This document shows positions 37,408-49,736 of a stretch of 64,000 bases of DNA, in pieces. The DNA comes from Rutidosis leptorrhynchoides. Its lineage: Eukaryota; Streptophyta; Magnoliopsida; Asterales; Asteraceae. The notes beneath the pieces were generated by a model. That model had not been told where the DNA came from, did not search any database, and worked only from the letters and a program-made list of their open reading frames with translations. Position 1 is the first letter of the stretch. Each line of letters starts with the position of its first letter. Made by a program: the position numbers and the translations under genes. The stretch is taken from the NCBI RefSeq assembly GCF_046630445.1, contig NC_092335.1, positions 38,512,001-38,576,000 on the forward strand, read 5' to 3'.

Positions 37408-37695
37408 ATATCAGACTATTTATTTATTTATTACTTACCTAAAACCCAAAATTATTTCTGGGAAAATAAAATACGGAGTAATAGGTTTCAGCCTCCACAG
37501 CAGCTCTTATCATACTCCGCACCTAACGCCGCCGCGAACCCCCGTCGACGGCCACTTTCAGTTTTCTACGACATTAACGCACGCAAAGGTATGCTCGTAT
37601 ATACTATTCTTGTTCCCGCCGAACTTTTCAATATATTACATATACATATATTCGAGTATAAATAAATAATTTATCGTGATAATTTGAAGACTAAG

Positions 37696-39676
37696 ATGGG
37701 GATAAAGGCGAAAAAGTCGATGATGAAGAAAATAAAACAAGGTTCTACTGAATTGACGGCTGTTCGTAAAGAAGACGCTGCTGATTTTTTGGTAATTTTC
37801 GTTTATTTATTTCATACTAGTTGTCACTATTGTTTGTACTCATTCATGTTTTTATTGTATATAATAAGTACGTTCAATATCAACGGTGTTTGGTTAAATA
37901 GGGTTTATTTGATTAGTGATATATAGTTTTTGATTAATTTACGTATTTGTTTGAAATAGCCATTAGAAGGCGGTCCAGCTCGAAAACTGCCTATTACTGA
38001 AAACGCAGATAATAAATCAAATGTGTTGTATATTGGAAGAATTCCTCATGGATTTTATGAGAATGAAATGGAAGGTAATTTGTTTGTTAATTCGTTAATT
38101 ATGTTGAAATTTGTTAATGTGCACGAGGTTTTTATAAATCGTCAAGTACTTAACCTATTGTATCTTGCATATTTGCAGCATTTTTTAAGCAGTTTGGAGA
38201 AATTAAGAGGATTAGGATTGCAAGGAACAGGAAGGTTTGATTGATAATCTTTACAATGTTTTTTAGTACTACATTAAAAAATACTACATGTTATTATTTT
38301 TTCTGAAGCACGTAAGTTTTAGGTTATTGAAGTTATTAGTATTAGATAGTTTGCTGTTTGATGCTGTGTGATTTTTATTTAGCAAATATTTACCTGCTTA
38401 ATTGATTACAGACTGGAAAATCGAAGCATTTTGGGTTCATTCAGTTTGCGTCTCCAGAGGTTCGATACAGTGTTTGTTTACCCCTGAATTAAGATGTTGA
38501 TTCAGTCTTGGAAGTTATGAGCTTTATAATGATAAAAATAAATATGTACAGGTGGCAAAGATTGTTGCTGAAACTATGCACAACTACCTTTTGTTTGAGC
38601 ATTTGTTGCAAGTACAGATCATCCCTCCAGAGCGTGTTCATCCCAAGCTGTAAGCTTTTTAATCATACTCAAGATTATAATCTACTTGAAGTTTTTGTGG
38701 CAATGCATGTAACTAGCACGTGATTATCTTATAAGTGAATATGACCTTAAAGAACGTTCATATGCCATTGCTGCCTTGAACTTTATTTTGGACTTGTTAC
38801 TTTGTTGTTATTAGTTATTAGGATCTACAAATACCATATATGAGCTGTGGATTATATAATTTAGATTGTAATTTGTAAATGCCTCTAATCTGACTACTTT
38901 TAGTTGCATTAGATTGTTATTTACCTATTTTATAAGAGGACAACAAGTTATTGTCATTCTTATGAAGCACTTGATTTGCGTATGATTATATTTCGGGAGT
39001 TGATATACTTTAACCATTTTGAAACTGGAAAATCGATGGGCAATGTATATTATTGGCACTTTCTTTTTTCTTTTTCATTTGTGTGTCTGCTGTAACCAGT
39101 CTGGTATATTATTCATGTTTTTGTAGTATTTAGGAACTACTTGTTTTTATTGTAGGTGGAAAGGTGTTAACCGGTACTATAAACCCTTAGACTGGGTTCG
39201 CCTTGAGCGTAAACGCCATAACAAGGTATAACATTGATATACTTTGTTCAATTAATCTCTTCCTTATTGAACTTTGTGATTAATCTGTCAAGACTTGGTT
39301 ATTTATTGTATGATCGGTATACAGGAAAGGGCATTTGAAGAACACAAGAAGTTGGTAGATGGAATCTTGAAAAGAGACCAAAAAAGGCGAAAGAAGATTG
39401 AGGCTGCTGGTATCGACTATGAGTGCCCCGAAATTGTAAGAACCTATTTAGATTTGACAATTGTGTGTTTATCAAATATGGTGTTGTTAGATGTGGCAGA
39501 ATGGCTGTGTTGGGTAAAGGGGTCAAATTGGGTTTGGGTCAAAATTATCACACACAGCGTACATTTGTTAGAACAAACGGAGTTGGGAGAATGAGGCTAC
39601 TACTAACATTGATGGACATGATGAACAGGTGGGGAGTGAAGTGTCTGCCCCTAAGAAGATCAAGTTTGAAGACTAA
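37696..39676 (+). CDS. NIFK/Nop15-like nucleolar RRM protein
   Basis: Eight exons, all in phase: 37696-37791, 37960-38074, 38179-38234, 38412-38459, 38552-38649, 39156-39225, 39325-39435, 39629-39676, giving 213 residues. The start is the ATG of [14 protein letters not shown], a basic nucleolar-type N terminus. One RRM spans residues ~52-130, with RNP2 VLYIGRIP and RNP1 [10 protein letters not shown]. Beyond it, [23 protein letters not shown] and a basic helix ([20 protein letters not shown]) match the MKI67 FHA-interacting nucleolar phosphoprotein and yeast Nop15 pattern. The C terminus is APKKIKFED. The family acts in 60S pre-ribosome maturation (ITS2 processing) in the nucleolus. A 5' UTR intron starting near 37589 (AAAG-GTATGC) is possible. 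Upstream telo-boxes fit this role. Confidence 0.9.
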
Positions 39677-41095
39677 GGGTACTTAGGGGTGAGGAAAGAA
39701 GCAAATCTTGATGGACAATACATCGCATTGACGAGACGCAACATGTTCGCACAAGTTGTTTTACTTGGATCAACGTTGCCTCAAATCTTTAATATTATGG
39801 CTTTATATATTATATGGGATGTAGGATGTAGTAACTAGTAGGATATGAATGAAATTTTGGTTATTTGTTGCAAAATATTTGTGTTGCAAATACTGTGATG
39901 ATACTCTAAAAACGTTAATGCTTATGTCTACTTATTTGATTAACTAATTGCTTATTGTATAACTTGATTTAAGTGCTTTTTGTATAATTTGATAGAAGAT
40001 TTTGGACATTTGTATTTTTATAGAAGGCAATGGTAAATAAATTATAACTTTGGTATTCTTTTAACCAAATAAATCAGATAAGTGTTTTAGATTTCTCGTT
40101 TTGTAATTATAATAAGTGTGTAATTATAATAAGTGCTAACGTTGGTGGCCACCGGAGGTTTCTTTGTTCGGTGGTTGTGGTGTGGTGACTATCTCTGTTG
40201 CGGTGGCTTTTGATTGTCATCTACCAAGTTGGTGGTGGCCATCGGAGGCAGCAGCTTGTTTGTAATTGTCTTGTAGCTGTGGTGGTCTACTACTCAGTTG
40301 GTGGCAGCCATTTTTGGTGTCCGGATGATGGTGGATGGGCGGTGGGAGATGATCTCTAATGGTAGCTGGAGATGGCGGCGGGTGAAGGAGGATGACCTGG
40401 AGGTTGATAGTGGCCGTGGCTTCCGGGGTGGTTTTGGGTTTTTCTATCGGTCGTGGTTTCGTTTTACGAGTCTCATCTTTTCCGGGGAAGCCTTCGTTTT
40501 GGACTAGGCGATGATTTTCATGTTGGAGATCTGGTCCAAGCTATGTTGGAGATCTGGTCCAAGCTCCGGAGGAGGATTGGAGTTTTTGCGGGTTTGGCTT
40601 CTTTTTTGAAGACGGCCTGAGATTCTTTGTAGTTTGCTTGTGTTCTGTTTTGTTGTTGTCGCTGAGGCAGTCGTCGTTCTCTCGATCGCAGTTGCTATGT
40701 ATTGTATCTGTTTAATTTTAGGCTTATTAGTACATTCGTTACATTGGTTATATGTGTTTAGCTTGTTAGACTTTTATGTACTTTCAGGTCATTTTTATTC
40801 CGCCATGTTCGATGGATGTTTGATTTAGGTTAGTGGTTATCGTGGCTCTCTGATTGAATTTTCATTTGTATTGACTATACTTGTTCATCTTCAGATCCGT
40901 AACATGTTATCGTTTTTTGAGGGGACAAAAAAAAAAAATTGACAAGTGCTTTTGTGTCCAAAACATAAAGTGCCAAGTGCTTATTCATAACACCAAACTT
41001 TTGTTTGCAGAAACATCCACAGCTCTTATTAGAAGAAAAAATAGGAATTATTTCAAATCCCTAGCTTATCGTCCAATTCAAATTTCCAGCGCTCA
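39677..41095. other. Spacer between the NIFK-like and methyltransferase genes
   Basis: 3' UTR of the NIFK-like gene, then AT-rich sequence to about 40130. A GC-richer TGG/GGTGG-rich stretch follows at 40140-40620, resembling a degenerate LINE 5' region or leader, without a supportable ORF. The methyltransferase promoter and leader follow. Confidence 0.4.
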
Positions 41096-41104
41096 AAACC
41101 CTAA
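41096..41104 (+). promoter_or_regulatory. Telo-box next to the methyltransferase start codon
   Basis: AAACCCTAA lies three bases upstream of the ATG at 41107. AAACCCTA motifs this close to start codons are frequent in plant housekeeping genes. Confidence 0.45.
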
Positions 41105-41106
41105 CA

Positions 41107-42504
41107 ATGGCGCTCAACCTATCATCATTACAAACCCTAACCCCTGCTCAATACATCAAATTCACAATCCCTACCCCAATTAAACACCACTCTTACATCG
41201 AGAGACCACTCCTCCATATCGCCGTCCTCGATTCTCCGATTGCCACCGCCAACGATACCTCCCCGTTAATCGCCGCCATGATCGTACCACAACATCGCGA
41301 AAACGACTGGACCTTCTGCACTAAATCCGGCCATCTTCAGCTCTTATTCAACTTATCCAACATCTCACGCCTCATTTTAATCGGTAACAATCTCTCACTT
41401 GATGATCTAGAACCTTCTATTTACATTCGCCCTCCCAATATTGATCCCTTAGATAAGGAGAAACTAGAAAATAACTTGAAACAGTTAGTTATTGCTTTGC
41501 ATCCCAAATCGTGCTTCAAAAATGGTGTGCCAAAACCCTTATTCGTGACGTATGAAGATGACGTGGTGTATCGTGTGATTATTGATAGATTCGTTGGGCC
41601 TTTTGTTGGTGAGTTTGTAGTTGAAGATGTTGAAGTAGAAAGTAAATGCGATGGAAATAAAGAATCGAGAAGGAGAATAAGGTTTAAAACAACACCTAAT
41701 TTGATACAATCGCAAGTCCGAATTGTTCCTAGTTTAGTTGCAGGTGAATATGATGGTAGATTAGATTTAGGACGTTTGAGAAGGATGAAGGGAGTCGAGT
41801 TTCTGGCTGATACCAGTGTTTTGGTTCATCCTTATTTGACTCCTATGGTATCGGGTTTATCCATAATTGCTCCCTATCTTAACGAGCGAATTAAAGTAGG
41901 GGGTACTCCTCGAGCGTTATGTTTAGGAGTTGGTGGTGGTTCTTTGCTAAGTTTCTTGAACGTTCGACTAGGATTTGAAGTTGTTGGAGTTGAGGCTGAT
42001 GAGATTGTTTTGACTGTAGCAAGGCAGTATTTTGGGTTAAATGAGGGGAAATCTGTTCGAATAGTTGTTGGAGACGCAATGGAATTGACTGAAAAAATAG
42101 CTGAGGATTTGACCGATTCAAGTTTTGGTATTGATGTTTCGAAAGATAGATTTGATGTCGTTATGGTTGATTTGGATTCAAGTGATGCTCAAAGCGGCAT
42201 TAGTGCTCCACCACCTGAGTTTGTTAAAAAATCTGTTTTTCAAATGATGAAATCTCTTGTTCATGATCATGGGGTCGTTGTTATAAATGTGATTCCTCCT
42301 AGTAAAGTGTTCTATAATACGTTGGTACACGAACTTCGAGATGTTTTTCACAAGGTCTATGAGATAAATGTTGAGAATGATGGAAATTTTGTTGTCATGG
42401 CCACCTTATCACCAATTGCAAAAGATGACCATGATAATGATTTCTCAACGAAGTTGAGAGCAGCGATTTCGGGAAATTATACCGACTCCATAGTGGAATT
42501 ATGA
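41107..42504 (+). CDS. METTL13/spermidine-synthase-like SAM-dependent methyltransferase
   Basis: Single-exon ORF of 465 residues, complete from ATG to TGA. The C-terminal half has a Rossmann methyltransferase core: motif I LCLGVGGGSLLSFL at residues ~271-284, an acidic VVGVEADE loop at ~295, VVGDAMEL at ~321, and FDVVMVDLDSSD (motif IV type) at ~350. This layout, with GxGGGSL and an acidic residue soon after, resembles the spermidine-synthase-like C-terminal domain of METTL13 (eEF1A N-terminal methyltransferase). The N-terminal ~260 residues show no first methyltransferase domain, so the protein is shorter than full METTL13 (around 700 residues). The substrate is not established. Probably cytosolic; the first residues are not clearly a transit peptide. 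No sign of disruption. Confidence 0.8.
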   Translation: MALNLSSLQTLTPAQYIKFTIPTPIKHHSYIERPLLHIAVLDSPIATANDTSPLIAAMIVPQHRENDWTFCTKSGHLQLLFNLSNISRLILIGNNLSLDDLEPSIYIRPPNIDPLDKEKLENNLKQLVIALHPKSCFKNGVPKPLFVTYEDDVVYRVIIDRFVGPFVGEFVVEDVEVESKCDGNKESRRRIRFKTTPNLIQSQVRIVPSLVAGEYDGRLDLGRLRRMKGVEFLADTSVLVHPYLTPMVSGLSIIAPYLNERIKVGGTPRALCLGVGGGSLLSFLNVRLGFEVVGVEADEIVLTVARQYFGLNEGKSVRIVVGDAMELTEKIAEDLTDSSFGIDVSKDRFDVVMVDLDSSDAQSGISAPPPEFVKKSVFQMMKSLVHDHGVVVINVIPPSKVFYNTLVHELRDVFHKVYEINVENDGNFVVMATLSPIAKDDHDNDFSTKLRAAISGNYTDSIVEL

Positions 42505-43322
42505 GTAGTTTTTGTATACTCATCCTTTAAAAGGTGTTGTACATGGTTTGGGTATATCTCAAAAAAAGCTCTTCTAAGTTCTAACGCAGCTCCAAAGCAG
42601 TTAAATTTTTTTTTTTTCCAACTAACTGTTTATTATAGTAGCAATATATAAGAATAATTTATTTCACTCTGCAATAGAAGTATAGTGCTTGCAGACTTAA
42701 TTGATGGAAGTTAGCAGTTAGCATACTAACAAGAAGCACTGGCAGATTTGTGGTGTCTTTCTGCATATACAGTTTGGCTGGCTCAGTGTGGTCTTGAATC
42801 TTTTATAGAAATTGGGATATTGAATCTATTAACTTGAAGATGATTAAAGTTTTGGTATTTAAAATTAGATGTATAATTGGTATTGCAAATGTAAATCATT
42901 TGATATGTAGTCTAAAGTTGTAGAAAAGTATAATGCTTATGTCTACCTGAAGATCTTATAAATACAAAAATTTGATATTTTTTTTCTTTTCTTTTTGGAG
43001 TAAGCTGATAAGCTCCATCCAAGTTTCATGAAGGATCAACTTTCGCACTGGAGGTAACTTCTGAAGGATAACAAATATTTCCTAATAGAAGAAACAGTTG
43101 AATCAATAATACATTTTTCAAACATAGGTTTCTGCAAAGTTACATGTACGATGTATCCAAAACTAGTTCTGCAGCTGTTCTGGGCAAGATGCAAAATTGC
43201 ATCTTTTTTCATGCTAAGGCTTACTATTAATCACTCACTTAATTATATCAAGTAAGATCTCTAATATGAATACTTGCGATATAAGCAGCATAATCAATGC
43301 CATGGCTACAACCCAAAAAAGG
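42505..43322. other. Spacer between convergent genes
   Basis: 3' UTR sequence of the methyltransferase gene and AT-rich spacer. No ORF, repeat with clean ends or RNA gene was recognised. Confidence 0.4.
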
Positions 43323-43687
43323 TCAAAGGAGAGTAATGAGAATGAAAATGAGAAGAACACCTACAATTGTGTACTTAATTGCAGCCATCAAGACTGCCAT
43401 GGTTACTACAAACAGGTGCCACAACACATGTGCGCCAGCCCATGCCAACGCACCACTTAACGCAACTGCCACCATATTATCTACATCCAGATCCAATAAC
43501 AGTTCACTCCACTTTAACTTAATCCTCAGAACTTCGTCACCGCCACTGCCGCCATTGTTACTATTCGATTCTTCAGAAGATGACACTATGAATCCTTTAA
43601 GGTGTTTTGTCCTAGATTTAAGTTGTCCATGTGAGAAACTCTGCCTGTTTGAATATGTGTAAAGTGGAACAGAGGTATCGTTTTTGG
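43323..43687 (-). CDS. Possible terminal exon of a small membrane protein
   Basis: A minus-strand frame is open from an AG acceptor-like site near 43688 to a stop at 43323. It reads a Ser-rich, basic stretch (YTYSNRQSFSHGQLKSRTKH), then an acidic SSSEESNSNNGGSGGDE linker, then WSELLLDLDVDNMVAVALSG and two hydrophobic segments, ending LIFILITLL. That order suggests an organelle-targeted membrane protein, but I do not recognise the family. No in-frame ATG lies within the exon, so a first exon must lie upstream on the minus strand. The copia element inserted at 43860 sits about 170 bases upstream and may separate the exons. The plus-strand frame over the same bases is a shadow. Confidence 0.4.
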
Positions 43688-43859
43688 CTTTTTAATTTGG
43701 GTTGGTAATGAAATAGATGAGATCGGATGAGTATGAGAATGTGATTTGAGCATTGACATGTTTAGTGGGAAATTGGATTAACTAAATCAGTTAATTAGGG
43801 TTGGGTTTGTTTGACTAATGGTCATTTGATTATTAATAATGTGTTAAATTTTGTAATTT

Positions 43860-44173
43860 TGTTATAATATATAAATATATATATATATAAATGGATAGTC
43901 AATTATTGATACACAAAAGTAATATTATTGTATTACCTAAACTTGTGATATTTTTGCTATAAATAGCCATGAATGCAAGCATTAAACTTGCACCATTTTC
44001 TCACACTTACAAAGTGTTTCTTTCTTTCTCTCTATTATCATCTTTATTCTTACACTTCATTATTAGTATTCTTAATCAAGAATCAAATCACTAAAGGTAG
44101 TTATAAGCCTACTGAATTATAACATCAAGAATCAAACCACTAAAGGTAGTTATAAGCCTACTGAATTATAACA
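43860..44173 (+). repeat. 5' LTR of the plus-strand copia element
   Basis: 314 bases, TG...CA. It contains two tandem copies of an ATCAAGAATCAAAxCACTAAA-GGTAGTTATAAGCC unit at its 3' end. Near-identical to 49416-49731. Confidence 0.95.
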
Positions 44174-44204
44174 CGTTATCAGCACGATAATCTTAATACT
44201 AATT

Positions 44205-44502
44205 ATGGTTGGCTCTGCCACCTAAATGATATATGGTCGGTTATACCACCTGAATAATATATGGTCGACACTGTCGTCTAATTATCATTTATGTTACTAT
44301 CATTTATATTTCAATTATCTAACATTTATATGGCCGACACTGTCGCCTAATTATCATTTATGTTACTAAAATTTATATTTCTATTATCTAACATTTATAT
44401 GGCCGACACTGTCGCCTAATTATCATTTATGTTTACTAATATTTATATTTATGTTATATAACATTTATTAATGATTACTTACATATGGTCGACACTGTCA
44501 CC
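44205..44502 (+). repeat. Leader repeats with GGTCGACACTGTCGCC-type palindromes
   Basis: Six imperfect palindromic motifs lie between the 5' LTR and gag: GGTTGGCTCTGCCACC (~44208), GGTCGGTTATACCACC (~44236), GGTCGACACTGTCGTC (~44263), then GGCCGACACTGTCGCC at ~44332 and ~44401, and GGTCGACACTGTCACC (~44487). The last four are spaced about 69-85 bases apart in a tandem array with ATTATCATTTATGTTA spacers. The same three motif types, in the same order, occur in the LTRs of the other copia element. Confidence 0.85.
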
Positions 44503-47500
44503 TACTTATCATTTATGTTATATTAAATTTATGTTTAATGTTTATATACTTATGAATATAAAGTGACTATAATTTATCATGTTGTTTGTTTTAATAGAAA
44601 ATGTCGAATCTGGAAAAGCTTAAATTTACTCCTTTAGAATCAACTGGAAACAACTACATGCCATGGGTTATAAAAGTAAAAATGCATCTTAAATCAATGG
44701 GCATTCTTGAAGCCATAAATGAAAACAACAATTGTTCTGAAAAAGAACAAGCAACGGCATGTTGCTTTATTCATCAACATATTGATGAATGCTTACAAAA
44801 TAATTATGTGACTGTAGAAGATCCCCATGTTTTATGGGAAGGTCTCAAAAGCAGATTCAATAATCAAAGAGAAATTTTACTTCCAGCTGCTATGGAACAA
44901 TGGAGAACATTAAGGTTCCAAGACTTTAAGAAAGTAAATGAATATAGCTCAGCTCTGTATAATACATGTTCACAACTTAAATTCTGTGGACATGAAATAA
45001 GTGATGCGGACATGATGGAGAAAACTTTCTCCACAATGAATGCTGCAAACATCACAGTGCAAAGAAATTTGAGAATGCTAAAGTTCAAAACATATCCTGA
45101 ACTTAATTCATATCTCTTAGTTGCAGAGCAAAATGATGAGCTATTAATGAAAAATCAGCAATCCCGTCCTACTGGTACACTTGCAATCCCTGAAGCAAAT
45201 ACTGCAAATAATTATAAACAGGGACAAGGACGCGGGCAAGGTCGTGGTTATAATAACCATCACCATCATCATGCCAAAAGCCATAACTATGGTAGAAACC
45301 ATCCTTATGGTAATGGTAATGGGCGAGGACGTGGTCGTGGTCGTGGCCGTGGTGGTCAAAGAAATAATAATCCACGAAAATATAAATATCAACCACAAAA
45401 CAAGCCCACTAAACAAGATGTTGAAGAAAATTCTTCTAAAAATTCTGAAGAATCTTGCTACAGATGTGGTAGAATGGGCCACTGGGCTAATACTTGCCGA
45501 ACATCTAAACATCTTGTTAAGATGTATCAGGATTCGCTGAAAGATAAAGAAAAGGAAGTAAACTTTGTGGATAACGTCGATCCAACAGTCACTGAGAAAC
45601 CATCTGATTTATATGAAGATTTCTTGAATGTTTAAGTTGTGTGTCTTTCGAAAAATAAACGATTTAATATCGTCTGTCTTTGTCATTATGTTTGCTAAAT
45701 GTTTCAGTACTATCTATTTGCGTTTAAAATATTGTGTAATATTAATATTAATGTACTCACTATTTATTTCTTATATATGAAGTTCAATATGAATTTTGCT
45801 GGAATACAACATCAATCAAGTGGTGGAGATCTCTGTATAGTAGACAGTGGAACTACACACACTATACTTAAATCCGAGAAATATTTTATTGATCTAAAAC
45901 CAACGGAAGGAACTATACATACAATATCAGGACCTGCTAACTTGATAAAAGGGATAGGAAAGGCAAATTTCATACTACCAAATGGTACAAAATTTTTAAT
46001 AAATGATGCCTTATTTTCTCCCAAGTCAAGCAGAAATTTATTGAGTTTCTCCGACATATACCTTAACGGGTATGATTATCAGTCAGTGACAACAGAAAAT
46101 GAGAAATATTTAAGTATCACTGACAAGAGTCATGTGGTTGAAAAACTGCCAAGACTTAGTTCTGGATTACATTATACACATATAAATGTACCAGAAATAC
46201 ATATGGTAGTTAACAAAAAATATATTGATCCTGGTGTATTCAGTTTATGGCATAACAGATTAGGCCATCCAGGATCAACAATGATGAAAAGGATTATTGA
46301 ATGTACTCATGGACATCCACTAAAGGATAGAAAAATCCATCATGATACAATGGTTCCATGTACATCTTGCTCTCTTGGAAAATTGATAACTAGACCCTCA
46401 CCACTTAAGGTTGAGAAAGAATCACCAATGTTTCTTGAAAGAATTCAAGGTGATATATGTGGACCAATTCATCCACCATGTGGACCATTTAGATATTTCA
46501 TGGTTCTAATAGACGCATCTAGCAGATGGTCTCATGTTTGTCTGTTATCAAGCCGTAATGTGGCATTTGCAAAATTTCTTGCCCAAATTATTAAATTGAG
46601 AGCTCATTTTCCTGATTACACCATTAAAAGGGTGAGACTTGATAATGCTGGTGAATTTACATCTCAAGCATTTAATGACTATTGCATGTCTATAGGAATT
46701 GTTGTTGAACATTCTGTTGCTCATGTGCATACACAAAATGGTTTAGCCGAGTCATTGATTAAACGTTTACAGTTAATCGCTAGACCATTGATAATGAGAA
46801 CAAAACTCCCTGTATCTATATGGGGTCATGCAATTTTACATGTTGCTGCATTGATTCGCATCAGACCAAGTGCAAGTCATAAATATTCCCCCCTACAACT
46901 TGCTTTTGGTCAAGAGCCAAATATTTCTCATCTTAGAACATTTGGTTGTGCAGTGTATGTTCCAATTGCGACACCACAACGTACAAAAATGGGTCCTCAA
47001 AGGAGGTTGGGAATATATGTTGGATATGAAACATCTTCAATATTAAGGTATATTGAACCTATGACAGGTGACGTTTTTACAGCACGTTTTGCTGATTGTC
47101 ATTTTAATGAAACATTGTTCCCTAGATTAGGGGGAGAAATGAAAAATAAAGAAAATGATGTTTCATGGTGTGAACCTCAATTAAAGTATCTTGATCCTCG
47201 CACAAAAGAATGCGAGACAGAAGTTCAAAAGATAATGCATATACAAGAACTTGCAAATCAATTGCCTGATGCATTTACAGATACAAAAACGGTGACAAAA
47301 TCATATATACCAGCAGTAAATACTCCAGCTCGAATTGAAATTCCAAAAGCTGGCAATAACGTCACTCATGAATCTTTGCCACGTCAGAAACGTGGAAGAC
47401 CAATTGGTTCAAAGGATAAAAATCCTCGAAAAAGAAAATCAGCTGATAATGAAGTAAAAGAAAGTGTTCAAGAAGAACCACAAATCAGTACTCCTACTGC

Positions 47501-49415
47501 AGAGGAGATTGATGATGTCAATACAGAAATTGCAATCAATTATGCATATTCAAAAATATTATGGAACCGAAATGAAATGAAAAATCTTGATGAGAAATTT
47601 TCATTTAATGTTGCATATGACATCATGAATAATGATGATGATCCAGAACCAACATCTATGGTTGAATGTCAAAATAGACATGATTGGGCTCAATGGAAAG
47701 AAGCAATACGAGCTGAATTAGAATCACTCAATAAAAGAAAAGTTTTCGGATCCATCATTCTCACTCCTAAAGATGTGAAACCTGTAGGATACAGATGGAT
47801 TTTTGTCCGAAAAAGAAATGAAAAAAATGAAGTTACAAGGTATAAAGCTAGACTTGTAGCTCAAGGTTTTTCTCAAAGACCGGGAATTGATTATGAAGAA
47901 ACTTATTCCCCTGTTATGGATGCAATTACTTTTAGGTACTTAATCAGCCTGGCAGTTTCTAAAAATTTAGAAATGCATTTCATGGATGTTGTGACTGCTT
48001 ACCTATATGGATCACTTGATAGTGATATATATATGAAGATACCTGAAGGATTTAAGGTACCAGAAGCATCAAATGCAAAACCCAAAGAAATGTATTCGAT
48101 TAAATTACAAAGATCTTTATATGGGTTAAAACAATCGGGACGTATGTGGTATAACCGATTAAGTGATTACTTGATAAGCAAAGGGTATACAAATAACCTT
48201 ACTTGCCCTTGTGTTTTCATTAAGAAAACAACATCCGGATATGTGATCATAGCTGTTTATGTTGATGATCTTAACATCATAGGTACAAATAAAGAGATCT
48301 ATGAAGCCATTCAACTTCTAAAGAAAGAATTTGAAATGAAAGATCTCGGAAAAACCACGTATTGCCTTGGTTTACAAATTGAGCATATGCCTAATGGTTT
48401 ACTTGTACATCAAACAACATATACTGAAAAGATTTTGAAACATTTCAATATGGACAAGGCAAAACCATTAAGTACTCCTATGGTTGTTAGATCACTCAAT
48501 GTTGAAACTGATCCATTTCGTCCATGTGAAGATCATGAAGATATTCTTGGACCAGAAGTACCATATCTTAGTGTAATTGGAGCTCTTATGTATCTTACAA
48601 ATTGTACAAGACCTGACATTTCTTTTGCAGTTAATTTGTTGGCAAGGTTCAGCTCTGCTCCTACCAAAAGACACTGGAATGGGATCAAACACATATTTCG
48701 ATACCTTCGAGGAACTACTGATTTAGGATTATTTTATTCTAACGAATCAAAACAAGATTTGGTTGGTTATGCTGATGCAGGTTATTTATCTGATCCACAT
48801 AAAGCTAAATCTCAAACTGGATATGTATTCCTAAATGGAGGTACTGCAATATCATGGCGTTCTCAAAAACAAACACTTGTTGCTACATCATCAAATCATG
48901 CCGAAGTGATTGCATTACATGAAGCTACTCGGGAATGTTTTTGGTTGAGATCAATGACACAAATCATTACTGATTCTTGTGGACTAGAACGCGATAAAAG
49001 TCCAACAATTATCTATGAAGATAATGCAGCTTGCATAGCACAGATGAAAGAAGGGTATATCAAAAGTGACCGAACCAAACACATACCTCCTAGATTCTTC
49101 TCATACACTCAAAATCTCATTAAGGACAACGAGATTGAAATGAGATATGTTCAATCCAGCAAAAACTCTGCTGATATTTTCACGAAAGCACTTCCAACTG
49201 CTATTTTTAGAACACACGTTCATAACATTGGCATGAGACATGTTCAAAAGATGTAACAACCGAAGCGATGTCTACTTGAGGGGGAGTCAACTCCATGCTG
49301 CACTCTTTTTCCCTTAGCTGAAGTTTTTCCCACTGGGTTTTCTTTAGCAAGGTTTTTAACGAGGCAGTAACTTACAGTTGATCTTCAACAAACAAAATTG
49401 CTATCCAAGGGGGAG

Positions 49416-49731
49416 TGTTATAATATATAAATATATATATATATATAAATGGATAGTCAATTATTGATACACAAAAGTAATATTATTGTATTACCTAAAC
49501 TTGTGATATTTTTGCTATAAATAGCCATGAATGCAAGCATTAAACTTGCACCATTTTCTCACACTTACAAAGTGTTTCTTTCTTTCTCTCTATTATCATC
49601 TTTATTCTTACACTTCATTATTAGTATTCTTAATCAAGAATCAAATCACTAAAGGTAGTTATAAGCCTACTGAATTATAACATCAAGAATCAAACCACTA
49701 AAGGTAGTTATAAGCCTACTGAATTATAACA
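49416..49731 (+). repeat. 3' LTR of the plus-strand copia element
   Basis: 316 bases, preceded by AAGGGGGAG and followed by the AATTT duplication. Confidence 0.95.
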
Positions 49732-49736
49732 AATTT

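Larger units (their letters stand above)
43860..49731 (+). mobile_element. Ty1/copia LTR retrotransposon, apparently whole and very young
   Basis: LTRs 43860-44173 and 49416-49731 (TGTTATAATA...ATTATAACA) differ only in the length of an AT run as far as I can see. A 5-bp target duplication AATTT flanks it (43855-43859 and 49732-49736). A CGTTATCAGCACGA segment, commonly found next to the LTR of such elements, follows the 5' LTR, and AAGGGGGAG precedes the 3' LTR. Gag (44601-45635, 344 residues) has a UBN2-type domain, an Arg/Gly-rich stretch and a CCHC knuckle near 45460. Pol (45699-49256, 1185 residues) carries protease (VDSGTTHT), integrase, reverse transcriptase (YVDDLNIIG) and RNase H in copia order. 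Gag and pol are separate frames. It looks whole, with no breaks seen within either. Confidence 0.95.

Noticed and set aside
39295-39594. Unspliced 99-residue frame in the NIFK-like gene
   Set aside because: It is exon 7 read through into intron 7; the spliced model joins in phase to a proper stop.
43297-43662. Plus-strand 121-residue frame
   Set aside because: The minus strand reads as a membrane-protein exon with hydrophobic helices; the plus frame has no such order.
45144-45512. Minus-strand Ile/Thr-rich frame in the copia gag
   Set aside because: Shadow of the His/Arg/Gly-rich part of gag.
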